Source of the DNA: a bacterium
Lineage (GTDB): Bacteria > Bdellovibrionota_B > Oligoflexia > Silvanigrellales > Silvanigrellaceae
NCBI GenBank assembly: GCA_009918675.1
Contig: RGDM01000016.1
Span: 1-61,110 of the forward strand
Direction of reading: 5' to 3'
DNA length: 61,110 nucleotides
Under the pieces are notes generated by a model. That model was not told the DNA's origin. It did no database searches and saw nothing but the letters and a program-made list of their open reading frames with translations. Below are positions 1 to 7,697 of this stretch, one piece after another (position 1 is the first letter of the stretch; every line of letters starts with the position of its first letter). Made by a program: the position numbers and the translations under genes.

Positions 1-2627
1 CCGCGATCTCCAGCCATTCCACAACATGCCTCCTGAGATGGAAAGATTGGCCTTTGACAGAGCAGATGAGCGAGCTTTTCGAATGCATTAGCTTGCCCCA
101 TCTTTCGCAATGAACAGACGCTGAAAAAACGAGAAGGCTCTGAGATTGGTTTCAGCGTGAGCTTTTCGCTCAGAATTAATGCCAGTTCGACGGGATCCAA
201 AATTCTAAGTTGAGCTAGCTTTCTTTTGCATTCGGCGGAAATTTCTTTTGCTTCATTGAGAGCGGAAAAAACACAGGGACTGTTGTCGATGACAACTGGA
301 ATCTTTCCTTCCTCTGATTCCTCAAAAAGCACTTCAATAAGCTCGCTCAGCTTGCTTTGTGCCTGCACTGGAAAGCCCTTTGAGCTCCACGGCTGACCAC
401 AACAAACTCCAGCTGGCGCGATAATTTTGAGTTCAACACCCGCTCGCCGAGCGCAAGTCTCAAGCGAATCGGCAGACTGCGAAAGCGCTGCACGAGGCTT
501 CGCTGTATCAATCATCAACTCACCGTTCGAAGTTCCAAACATTCGTGTGATGCAGCTGCGAAACACAAGAAAATCAGGATGCGCATGAACATTTTGAACA
601 TTTGCTTGGTTCTGCTCTCTGACGCCGTTCATTCCGCTGTGCCAGACAGGGGTATTGAACAATCGATGTACTGCCCGAGTCATCGAAGACAAGGCCTTGC
701 CGCCCACCATCGTCTCCAACGCAGAAGCTCCGGCAACAGCAGTCCGAGTTGCCTTCTCAACCATTGAGGCTTCCTTTGCGCACCAATTTGCGAGGGTTTC
801 CGAAGTGTGAGTCTGTAAGTCAGCACGGCGCTTTTTTACCCAATCACCCGTGTTGATTCCAACCGGACAAGCTCGACTGCACAGCCCATCGGCCGCACAG
901 GTGTCGAGCAATTGAAAGTTCAGACTTTCGGAATCCACATGCTGCAAGTTCTGTTGCCCATGAAGCTCTCTTTGCAATGCAATGCGCCCGCGCGGAGATA
1001 AAGTGAATCCTTGACTTGGGCAAACAGGCTCACAAAATCCACATTCAATGCAGGGATCGATAATAGAATCAACTGTTGGAGTTGTTTTGAGATCTTTTAA
1101 ATGTGCCCGATGATCACTATTAATGAGTACACCAGGATTTAAAATTCGCTGAGGGTCGAACAGCCTTTTGATTTTTTTCATCAGCTCATAGGCTTCCGTT
1201 CCCCACTCACGTTCAACAAACGGCGCCATGTTGCGACCTGTGCCATGCTCAGCTTTCAGCGCTCCGGAATAATCAACTGCAACAAGCTCAACAAGTTGAT
1301 CGATAAAAGTCTCGTAGCGTTTGACCTCGGATTTCTGTGAAAAATCTTGCGCCAAGACAAAGTGCAAATTGCCATCACGAGCATGCCCATAGATCACCGC
1401 ATCGTCGTATCCGCAACGGTGCAGCAAAGCACGCAAATCGCGCGTGCCAGATGCAAGTTTTTTCAGTGGAAACGCGACATCTTCGATGATCACCGAAGTG
1501 CCTTTTGGCCTGCGCCCTCCCACGGCTGGAAAAATACCTTTGCGCAGGTCCCAGAGTTGATTCTGTTGAATGGAGTCAGAAAAGAACTCGGTGCGGCCAA
1601 CAATCTCTTTTTGATTCTCAAGAATTTGCGCGCGCTCAAGTATGCCTCGCAAGCTGTCGGCATCGTCTTGCTGAGCCTGAATGAGCAAACAGGCCCCGTC
1701 TCTGTTCATGCTTTGCAGAAAGCCAGGAACTCCTGGATGCCCAACAATGGCTTGCACTGCTGCGTAATCAAAAAGTTCGACGGCACTGAAGTCAAGATTT
1801 CGCAAAGTTTCACTGAGTCCGCATGCAGACTCGAGCGTGTCGAACGACAACAATGCGCTTGCGCGATGTGGACGCAGGGGAACCGTATTGAGCGTCACAT
1901 CAGCGATAAAGCCAAGAGTTCCCTCAGAGCCGACCATGAGGTGTGCAAGAATTTGCGCGGGCGAAGAGTAATCAATCAGCGCCTGAAGTCCGTAGCCAGT
2001 TGTGTTCTTTGTTTGTGATTTGTCTTTCACCAAACGAGTGAGTGATTCATTTGCCAAGAGCATTGTCCGCAGATTGAGGAGCCCAGAATAAATCTCGGGA
2101 TCAAGCAAGCGGAGTTTTTCATCGGCATCTTTTTTGCGCGTATCGAGCATCGTCCCGGAAGGCAAAATGACCGTCATGCCAAACAGTGTTTGATAAGAAT
2201 TTTCTTCGGTGCCACAGCACATACCACTGGCATTATTTGCGACAATTCCACCCAGGCAAGCTGCTTGAAGTGAAGCAGGATCCGGGCCTATCCGCCGCCC
2301 CAAGGGAGCCAATCGGGCATTGACCACACCACCACGAACGGCAGGTCCACAGGTCACTTGCTGTCCGTCGCCTTCAATCCGCAACTCACCCCAACCCTCT
2401 CCCAAAAGAGCCAAAATACCGTGAGTCACAGCCTGTCCAGATAAGCTTGTTCCACCCGTGCGAAAGGTCAGACCAAGATTTTGCGCCTGCGCCATTTTCA
2501 TCAGTTTCAGCACGTCATCACATGTGCGCGGCCGCGCCACAGCATGCGGGACAAGACGGTAAAGACTCGCATCGTGTGCATGAACCAAACGATCTGCGAG
2601 ATCATATGAGACGAGCCTACGTTCCAT
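1..2627 (-). CDS. FAD/Fe-S D-lactate (2-hydroxyacid) dehydrogenase, partial
   Basis: Reading the minus strand from the ATG at 2627 (AAGGA upstream) gives 875 codons without a stop up to the left edge, so the C-terminus is missing. The N-terminal half is a PCMH-type FAD domain (RTGGTSLSGQ, residues 56-65; GSEGTLGFI further on). It is followed by the FAD-oxidase C-terminal domain (GHARDGNLHF, HGTGRN). Two ferredoxin-like clusters come next, CIECGFCEPVCP near residue 525 and CAADGLCSRACP near 577. A cysteine-rich CCG region ends at the window edge with ACCGMAGDRG. This order matches the fused FAD/Fe-S enzymes of the Dld-II/YdiJ type, and the final CCGxAGD motif favours D-lactate dehydrogenase. 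The enzyme would oxidise D-lactate at the membrane and pass electrons to quinone. The exact substrate (lactate or another 2-hydroxyacid) is inferred. Confidence 0.85.
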   Translation of the reverse strand, partial: MERRLVSYDLADRLVHAHDASLYRLVPHAVARPRTCDDVLKLMKMAQAQNLGLTFRTGGTSLSGQAVTHGILALLGEGWGELRIEGDGQQVTCGPAVRGGVVNARLAPLGRRIGPDPASLQAACLGGIVANNASGMCCGTEENSYQTLFGMTVILPSGTMLDTRKKDADEKLRLLDPEIYSGLLNLRTMLLANESLTRLVKDKSQTKNTTGYGLQALIDYSSPAQILAHLMVGSEGTLGFIADVTLNTVPLRPHRASALLSFDTLESACGLSETLRNLDFSAVELFDYAAVQAIVGHPGVPGFLQSMNRDGACLLIQAQQDDADSLRGILERAQILENQKEIVGRTEFFSDSIQQNQLWDLRKGIFPAVGGRRPKGTSVIIEDVAFPLKKLASGTRDLRALLHRCGYDDAVIYGHARDGNLHFVLAQDFSQKSEVKRYETFIDQLVELVAVDYSGALKAEHGTGRNMAPFVEREWGTEAYELMKKIKRLFDPQRILNPGVLINSDHRAHLKDLKTTPTVDSIIDPCIECGFCEPVCPSQGFTLSPRGRIALQRELHGQQNLQHVDSESLNFQLLDTCAADGLCSRACPVGINTGDWVKKRRADLQTHTSETLANWCAKEASMVEKATRTAVAGASALETMVGGKALSSMTRAVHRLFNTPVWHSGMNGVREQNQANVQNVHAHPDFLVFRSCITRMFGTSNGELMIDTAKPRAALSQSADSLETCARRAGVELKIIAPAGVCCGQPWSSKGFPVQAQSKLSELIEVLFEESEEGKIPVVIDNSPCVFSALNEAKEISAECKRKLAQLRILDPVELALILSEKLTLKPISEPSRFFSVCSLRKMGQANAFEKLAHLLCQRPIFPSQEACCGMAGDR

Positions 2628-2700
2628 GGCAGTGTCCTTTGTTCGTGTTACGATAGTTTGAACCGTGTCGCGACAGACCTCAACAGGGAGTGGAGGGAAG

Positions 2701-4071
2701 ATGAGCACCACAATTGCCGATCCCACAATCAGCAATCAGAATCCGAGTGAAGCGCAGGAAAATTCAGCCAAGGGACAGCCTCGGCTGTGGGTTTTTTCAA
2801 CCTATTTTGCCGAAGGCCTGCCGTATTCAATCGTGCGACTTCTTTCCTCAGTTTATTTCACCGACATTGGCATGAAAGAACGCTATATCGGCTATTTAAA
2901 TTTCCTTGGAATTCCATGGAATTTGAAGTTTCTGTGGGCACCGTTTCTGGACATTTTTGGAACTAAACGCAGTTGGCTCATTGCACTGCAGGCCCTGATC
3001 ACGCTGCTGACATTCGCAATTGCGGTCATTAATGTTTTTATTCCAGGTGCAGCCTCGCCAGAAGATTTACTGGCAGGTGTGTCGCTCGTTCTGGTGATTC
3101 TTGCCTTTCTCTCAGCGAGCAATGACATCGCCATTGATGGCTTTTACATGGAGGGTCTACCCAGCCAGGCTGATCAAGCGGCATTCACAGGATACCGTGT
3201 TTTTGCGTATCGCCTTGCCATGATTCTTGTCCGCAGCGGATTTGTTGCTTTGGTTGCGGGGGTTGCTGCCAATGAAACCATCAAACAAATGGCTGGCGGC
3301 AATGATGTTTTGATAAAATATCAATCCTGGAGCGTTGCCTTCGCAGCCGCTGCTGCAACCATGTTGCTTGCAACGCTCGTCCATATCTGGAAATTGCCAC
3401 GAATCGAGAAAGAGCGTGATTCTACAAAGCAATCTGTTGGTGAGGTTTTCAAAAAATTTGCCGCAGCATTCAAGAGCTACCTCAGTCAGGAAAAAGTGTG
3501 GATCGTAATTCCTTTCATCATCTTCTATAAGGTTGGTGATGAAGTTTTATTTTCAATGAGCACTCCATTTTTGATGCGTGAACTTGGCGTGCAAAAAGCC
3601 GACTTCGCTTGGATCAGCGGTTTCATGGGCGCCTTTGGCGCTATCATTGGAACAACTTTAGGTGGTCTTTGGATTAAGAAAACCGGACTCAAGAAAGCGA
3701 TTTGGCCCCTCACTCTAATTATGAACGTGAATATTCTTGCCTACGTTTGGTTGGCTGTGAACAAACCATCGCCAACAACAACCGCAGGGATTGCCGAAAT
3801 TGCCATTATTCACACGTATGAAATGCTTGCTGCCGGAATGGGAACTGCAGTTCTCACGGTCTACCTTTTGCGCACCTGCCATGCTGAATTCAAAGCATCA
3901 CACTTTGCCATTGGCTCAGCAATCATGTCGCTGTTTTCAACGATGTTCGGAGGCTTTGGCGGGCAGATCGTTGAGGCTATTGGTTACACAAACATGTTTA
4001 TTCTTGCCGCTGGCCTCACAATCCCTTCAATGCTTCTGCTTTTTGTGGTTCCCATCCACGACGCAAAATAA
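2701..4071 (+). CDS. AmpG-like MFS permease
   Basis: 456-residue major facilitator with about 12 hydrophobic segments. The N-terminal pattern YFAEGLPYSIV, then GYLNFLGIPWNLKFLWAP and DIFGTKRSW, is that of the AmpG/acetyl-CoA-transporter group, whose best-known member imports anhydromuropeptides for cell-wall recycling. I start at the ATG at 2701 because GGAGTGGAGGGA lies just before it. An in-frame GTG at 2665 is possible but has no such site. The gene is divergent from the dehydrogenase at 2627, with a 73-nt gap that must hold both promoters. Muropeptide import is the family's classic role, but the substrate cannot be read from this sequence. Confidence 0.8.
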   Translation: MSTTIADPTISNQNPSEAQENSAKGQPRLWVFSTYFAEGLPYSIVRLLSSVYFTDIGMKERYIGYLNFLGIPWNLKFLWAPFLDIFGTKRSWLIALQALITLLTFAIAVINVFIPGAASPEDLLAGVSLVLVILAFLSASNDIAIDGFYMEGLPSQADQAAFTGYRVFAYRLAMILVRSGFVALVAGVAANETIKQMAGGNDVLIKYQSWSVAFAAAAATMLLATLVHIWKLPRIEKERDSTKQSVGEVFKKFAAAFKSYLSQEKVWIVIPFIIFYKVGDEVLFSMSTPFLMRELGVQKADFAWISGFMGAFGAIIGTTLGGLWIKKTGLKKAIWPLTLIMNVNILAYVWLAVNKPSPTTTAGIAEIAIIHTYEMLAAGMGTAVLTVYLLRTCHAEFKASHFAIGSAIMSLFSTMFGGFGGQIVEAIGYTNMFILAAGLTIPSMLLLFVVPIHDAK

Positions 4072-4087
4072 CTTTTCCTAGTTCAAA

Positions 4088-4103
4088 GCAGCCTTCGGGC
4101 TGC
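4088..4103 (+). terminator. Stem-loop after the AmpG-like gene
   Basis: Perfect 6-bp stem GCAGCC/GGCTGC with a stable TTCG tetraloop, 17 nt after the permease stop codon. No T-run follows, so it is at best a weak terminator or an mRNA 3'-end stabiliser. Confidence 0.4.
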
Positions 4104-4147
4104 AGCCATCTTGACCGCTACTCAATTTATGTGGTACCTAATTTTTT

Positions 4148-4169
4148 GATACACAAATTTTAGTGTATC
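4148..4169. promoter_or_regulatory. Inverted repeat upstream of the Pro/Gly-rich gene
   Basis: GATACAC and GTGTATC form a 7-bp dyad around an AT-rich 8-nt centre, ending 22 nt before the chosen start of the next gene. The position suits an operator or a 5'-leader hairpin. No known regulator motif was recognised. Confidence 0.35.
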
Positions 4170-4191
4170 CATTTTACGAATGGAGATTCCC

Positions 4192-4989
4192 ATGCACACA
4201 TTCGTCCGAGTCTTTGTAGCAGTGATGGCGACGCTTTCTGCGACGAATGCGATTGCCGATGTGCGGCCTTTTCCAGGAAATCCGGGCCCAGTGTCGCCCA
4301 TCCCGGGCCAAGATGGCGATAGCGACGGTGATGGTGACTCTCATCATGGTGGTCATGGGTATCCGTATCCCGGCCATCCACACCCAGGACCCGGCTATCC
4401 ACACCCAGGACCTGGCTATCCACAACCCGGACCTGGCTATCCACAACCCGGACCTGGCTATCCACAACCCGGACCTGGTTATCCGCAACCCGGACCTGGT
4501 TATCCGCAACCCAGCCCAACCTACGAATCGTACTCCTGCCGCTCAAGCAACGGTGGCTATGAAAGCATTCACGTTGCTTCAGCTCCCAACACCCGAGGTG
4601 CGAACTATATTGTCGATGTAAATGCACTTGGCTTAAATATGGGAAGCCTTTTTGCACAGACAATGAGCCGCGGCGGCGATGGCATGCTTCTACAATTCAA
4701 CACTCCCTATGGAGTGGCTCAGTTCAACATGGCTTATTCACGCCATCCCTATGGACCAACTGGAGTTCTGTCATTGGCTGGCACCTACGAACAATTTTAT
4801 TGCAAACGAGAATTTTCGCTGCCGCAACCCCCCGCTCCATACCCGCCTGGTCAACCCTATCCTCCCAGCCCTTACCCACCACTACCCTTCCCCAATCATG
4901 CAAATCACCGGCACTTCGACTTTATGCTTTTCCAGCAATTCGCAACTCAATTCCCTCGCCAAGCCAGAATCGGGCTTAATATTTTCTAA
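4192..4989 (+). CDS. Secreted Pro/Gly/Tyr-rich repeat protein
   Basis: 265 residues. An N-terminal signal peptide ends near AIA|DV, about residue 23. A low-complexity His/Gly/Pro stretch follows, then six copies of a PGPGYP(Q/H) heptapeptide. The middle region (about 110-210) has ordinary composition with two cysteines, and a second Pro/Tyr tail (PPGQPYPPSPYPP) precedes a non-repetitive end. I choose the ATG at 4192 because GGAG lies 7-8 nt upstream. An in-frame ATG at 4180 has no ribosome site. The repeat resembles extracellular adhesive or matrix proteins, but I recognise no family. The last 36 codons overlap the 3' end of the convergent aminotransferase gene, so the native C-terminus may have been altered. 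Confidence 0.75.
   Translation: MHTFVRVFVAVMATLSATNAIADVRPFPGNPGPVSPIPGQDGDSDGDGDSHHGGHGYPYPGHPHPGPGYPHPGPGYPQPGPGYPQPGPGYPQPGPGYPQPGPGYPQPSPTYESYSCRSSNGGYESIHVASAPNTRGANYIVDVNALGLNMGSLFAQTMSRGGDGMLLQFNTPYGVAQFNMAYSRHPYGPTGVLSLAGTYEQFYCKREFSLPQPPAPYPPGQPYPPSPYPPLPFPNHANHRHFDFMLFQQFATQFPRQARIGLNIF
4384..4509 (+). repeat. Six 21-bp tandem repeats within a coding region
   Basis: Six adjacent 21-bp units (4384, 4405, 4426, 4447, 4468, 4489), each encoding PGPGYPH or PGPGYPQ. Units 3 and 4 are identical and so are units 5 and 6, which points to recent unit duplication. Because 21 is a multiple of 3, gain or loss of units keeps the reading frame. Confidence 0.95.
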
Positions 4990-6027
4990 CAGGGGCCACT
5001 CAAGGGTTCCCATCGCTGCACAAAATTGACTCTCAGGCAGCGTGGATTGTTCCAATTTTAATGCCTCAGCGATTCTCGCGCGCGCTTGACTCAAAAGTGC
5101 ATTTCGCTTTTGAAAAAGTTCGCCCCAATTCAATTTTTCATTAAAATCCAACGCTGAACCTATACTCAGCCAAGCTGAATAGTCACGGGTTCCTGTCCAA
5201 TCAAAATATCCAGCGAAGGATTGGTCATAGGCATGATGTGTGACTCCACCCGAGTAGCTCAGTGATTCAGGACGCAGCAAATCTCGCCATTGAGATTTAA
5301 CTGCAAGAAAGGCTGCCCCACGCGGAGCGCAAACCCACTTATGCAAATTCCCCGTGTAAAAATCAGCGTCAATCTGCTGCAGATCCAAAGCAACTAAACC
5401 AGGTGCATGAGCACCATCAACGAGAATTGGAATTCCTTTGACTCTCGCCATTTGAACTATTTTTCTCACTGGCAAAATCAGCGCTGTGGGAGAAGTCATA
5501 TGATCACAAATGACGAGCTTTGTGAGTGGAGAAAGCTCACGATCAAAAGCTTCGAGAATGATGTCTTCAGAGAGCTTCTGCTCTATTTTGCTCTCTTGGC
5601 GGTACTGAGTTGGCCATGGAATCTGAGCTTCGCGAATTTTAACACCACTCCTTTTTGAAAGATTCTGTAGTGCTTGTCTCACCCAACCGTAGCCATGACT
5701 ATGAAAAACGATTTCATCACCTGCTTTAAAAGACAGGGAAGTTAGAACCGAACCAACACCGGCAGTCGCATTGCTGACAAAAGCACATCCGTCTGCATCC
5801 ATGTTCAACCATTGCGCGAGTCGAGTCCGCTGACACGCAAGTTTTTCCGGCAAACGGCGAGAGAGAAAATCGACCGGGTTGCGCTCAATCTCACGCATGA
5901 TGTCCTGTTGCGTTCGCTGCACATCACGAGGCACCGCACCATAGGAGCCATGATTCAAAAATGTAATTGATGGATCGAGATCCCACAGAGCCCGAATCAA
6001 CTCATCACCACATTGCCAATTGAACAT
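4882..6027 (-). CDS. Class V PLP aminotransferase (isopenicillin-N-epimerase-like)
   Basis: 381 residues from the ATG at 6027; a GTG at 6042 is an alternative. The opening FLNHGSYGAVPRDV, then FVSNATAGVGSVL, the aspartate region VDGAHAPG and the PLP-lysine motif NLHKW (Lys about 230) place it in the aminotransferase class V / CefD-like group. Those proteins act on amino-acid substrates as epimerases, desulfurases or lyases; the substrate here is unknown. The protein ends at EVPVICMIGEG, apparently short of the arginine-containing C-terminal strand usually present. Its last 108 nt overlap the convergent secreted-protein gene. It may therefore be a C-terminally truncated copy. Confidence 0.75.
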   Translation of the reverse strand: MFNWQCGDELIRALWDLDPSITFLNHGSYGAVPRDVQRTQQDIMREIERNPVDFLSRRLPEKLACQRTRLAQWLNMDADGCAFVSNATAGVGSVLTSLSFKAGDEIVFHSHGYGWVRQALQNLSKRSGVKIREAQIPWPTQYRQESKIEQKLSEDIILEAFDRELSPLTKLVICDHMTSPTALILPVRKIVQMARVKGIPILVDGAHAPGLVALDLQQIDADFYTGNLHKWVCAPRGAAFLAVKSQWRDLLRPESLSYSGGVTHHAYDQSFAGYFDWTGTRDYSAWLSIGSALDFNEKLNWGELFQKRNALLSQARARIAEALKLEQSTLPESQFCAAMGTLEWPLLENIKPDSGLARELSCELLEKHKVEVPVICMIGEG

Positions 6028-6058
6028 CTTCAGCCCCGTCACGAGTTTCGGGCTAAGT

Positions 6059-6640
6059 TTACTTAACCTCGCGCACCAAACTCATCGAATGAATAGAAAC
6101 AGCGCCTGTTGATTTCGAGAAATCGCCTTTCACACAGACACGCGTGAGCCTTGAGGCAAGATCCTGTAGCGCATTAAGCGTTGATCCATCTTGTGGTTCC
6201 AGCACGCGATTGACGTTGTTTTCCGAATTATTTCCAGTCACCTGCAACACAACCTGAGTCGATTTCATCGTCAAAGTTCCACACTCTTCGGTGGTCAATG
6301 TCGATTTGATTTTGACCCGAATCGCGCTTGCGCTGAGCACTGCAACCGGATCTTTTTCGCTCCACCGAGCCATAATACAGGCTGTTTCTTTTCTCTCTGA
6401 AAGATCCTTCAACATGTTCGTTGAGGCTCCGTCCTGCGGCTCGATGGCGCGCACTTGCGTTTCGCTCATCTTCAACTTGAAATCCTGACCACTGCTTAAC
6501 ACCAATCCACATTGCTCGCTAAACTGCCGGGAATCTGCACTTGAAACATCGGATGCGGGATCCTGCGCCTTGCAGGCGACTGCAGCCAGCGCAAGCAAAG
6601 TGTAACGAAACAGGTTTTCGAGCCTTGAACCCTTGGACAT
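6059..6640 (-). CDS. Lipoprotein with two duplicated domains
   Basis: 193 residues. The start at 6640 is chosen because GGAGGG lies 8 nt upstream. The N-terminus is a lipoprotein signal, with the hydrophobic run LLALAAVAC (lipobox AVAC). The mature part contains two copies of one unit. Each has an (Q/E)CG start, then EPQDG(A/S) followed by LxxL and DLxxR, then a cysteine after 5-8 residues and a final hydrophobic strand (SASAIRVK / SIHSMSLVRE). This looks like an internal duplication of a roughly 70-residue domain. It sits 31 nt upstream of the aminotransferase gene on the same strand, so co-transcription is possible. No function is recognised. Confidence 0.7.
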   Translation of the reverse strand: MSKGSRLENLFRYTLLALAAVACKAQDPASDVSSADSRQFSEQCGLVLSSGQDFKLKMSETQVRAIEPQDGASTNMLKDLSERKETACIMARWSEKDPVAVLSASAIRVKIKSTLTTEECGTLTMKSTQVVLQVTGNNSENNVNRVLEPQDGSTLNALQDLASRLTRVCVKGDFSKSTGAVSIHSMSLVREVK

Positions 6641-6831
6641 CACCATCACCCTCCACGTTCTCAATAAAGACCCTCTGTTATCGGAAAAAATTTGAATCAC
6701 TTCAGAGATTTTGTGCGAATGTCTAAAGATTCAACAGGCAATGAAAGGCTTTATCGAAAGGTTTGACAGCAAAGTGTCTCAGGCGAGAGGCAAAGATTTG
6801 AGAAATAAGCAGGTCATTTTGCCACTTCGCT

Positions 6832-6847
6832 TGGCATAGATACTGCT
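6832..6847 (+). promoter_or_regulatory. Candidate sigma-54 (-24/-12) promoter
   Basis: TGGCATAGATACTGCT has GG at 6833-6834 and GC at 6845-6846, the exact -24/-12 spacing. It differs from the consensus TGGCACRNNNNTTGCW at two positions. Transcription would begin near 6858, about 50 nt before the lipoprotein start at 6909. A sigma-54 activator is encoded at 56403. Confidence 0.5.
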
Positions 6848-6908
6848 TAATACCCTTATCCTTCTCCGCTGATTCATCACCGGAGTCGATTTTCAAGGGG
6901 GATTTTTT

Positions 6909-7391
6909 ATGACGAACCGAATTCTTCCTCTCGTGCTTGCAAGCTTTTCATTAGTAACCGCCTGCAACAAAGCCAATTCAGGTACATCTTCTGGCCTCGA
7001 CTCGGCACATGTGGCAGATAAACCTGCGCCACGCATTGCTCGTTGTTCGCAAACCAGCGAAGTCCAAAACATAACAGTTCGTGAAACGGTGCTTATTCAG
7101 GTTGTTGGCGACGTTGTTTCGGGCAGCTACCACTATGCGCATGGCCAAGACAACGCGCTGACAGACAGCGGATTCGAGCATTTGCTCGGCCGAATCGATG
7201 CAAGCGAAAGCAAAAACGACCTGATGTCTCTGAAACTCAAAGATGGGAGCTTGAACGTCTTCTTTGATGAGGAGTTCGCCCCAAGCAAAACGCTCAAAGA
7301 AATTCGCTTCGACCTGAAAGAACGGCGGGTGAGTTTCTTTGTGAGCGATGATGCTCGAGGAACAACAATTGGCAACTGCAGCTTTGAATAA
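6909..7391 (+). CDS. Small predicted lipoprotein
   Basis: 160 residues starting at an ATG 4-10 nt after an AGGGGGA site. The first 19 residues form a lipoprotein signal with lipobox VTAC (MTNRILPLV...LVTAC). The mature protein has two further cysteines, one near residue 46 and one near the C-terminus, which could pair in the periplasm, and it is mostly charged and polar. I do not recognise a family. It stands alone between the divergent lipoprotein at 6640 and the tRNA on the other strand, and lies downstream of a sigma-54-like promoter, so its expression may be condition-dependent. Confidence 0.7.
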   Translation: MTNRILPLVLASFSLVTACNKANSGTSSGLDSAHVADKPAPRIARCSQTSEVQNITVRETVLIQVVGDVVSGSYHYAHGQDNALTDSGFEHLLGRIDASESKNDLMSLKLKDGSLNVFFDEEFAPSKTLKEIRFDLKERRVSFFVSDDARGTTIGNCSFE

Positions 7392-7414
7392 CGCGAAGAC
7401 ACGTAAATGCAGAA

Positions 7415-7433
7415 ACGCATTTGAAACATGCGT
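7415..7433 (-). terminator. Hairpin downstream of tRNA-His
   Basis: ACGCAT/ATGCGT, a 6-bp stem with a 7-nt loop, begins 4 nt past the encoded CCA end of tRNA-His and is followed on the minus strand by a T-containing but weak tract. It is a plausible terminator or processing signal for the tRNA transcript. Confidence 0.35.
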
Positions 7434-7437
7434 GGGA

Positions 7438-7514
7438 TGGGGTGGCTGACGGGATTCGAACCCGCGCATGATGGAATCACAATCCATTGTCTTAACCGCT
7501 TGACTACAGCCACC
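7438..7514 (-). tRNA. tRNA-His (anticodon GTG)
   Basis: A 77-nt cloverleaf on the minus strand. The acceptor stem starts GGTGGCT and closes with AGCCACC, and the CCA end is encoded. The extra 5' G pairs with discriminator C73, the identity mark of tRNA-His. The anticodon stem-loop is ATGGA-TTGTGAT-TCCAT with anticodon GTG, and the T-arm is GCGGG-TTCGAAT-CCCGT. A good sigma-70-type promoter lies directly upstream. Confidence 0.97.
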
Positions 7515-7530
7515 ACGGCGGTTGCAGCGG

Positions 7531-7558
7531 CTTTAACCAGTCGGAGCCCTTTCGTCAA
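7531..7558 (-). promoter_or_regulatory. Sigma-70-type promoter of tRNA-His
   Basis: On the minus strand TTGACG (7558-7553) and TTAAAG (7536-7531) are separated by 16 nt. The predicted start is near 7524, about 10 nt before the mature tRNA 5' end. Confidence 0.6.
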
Positions 7559-7697
7559 GACCTGTCTGCTTGCCGGTCGTTCTGAATTCAGGCATGAACT
7601 TCACACAATTTTTCAGGACATAGGTCGCGCGTGTGGGGTTCGTGCTGCGGTTTCCGGGGGTGTCCTGCCCGGCGCAGCTCTTCGGAGGGTCTGAGTC

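Noticed and set aside
1347..2656. Open frames on the plus strand opposite the dehydrogenase
   Set aside because: The minus strand encodes an unbroken FAD/Fe-S enzyme with clear motifs through the whole region.
4384..4509. Repeat array as a CRISPR
   Set aside because: Units are contiguous with no spacers and encode a peptide repeat in frame.
4160..4663. Open frames on the minus strand and in another plus frame across the Pro/Gly repeat
   Set aside because: The 21-bp repeat has no stop in several frames, so long shadow frames arise automatically. Only the frame at 4192 has a signal peptide and ribosome site.
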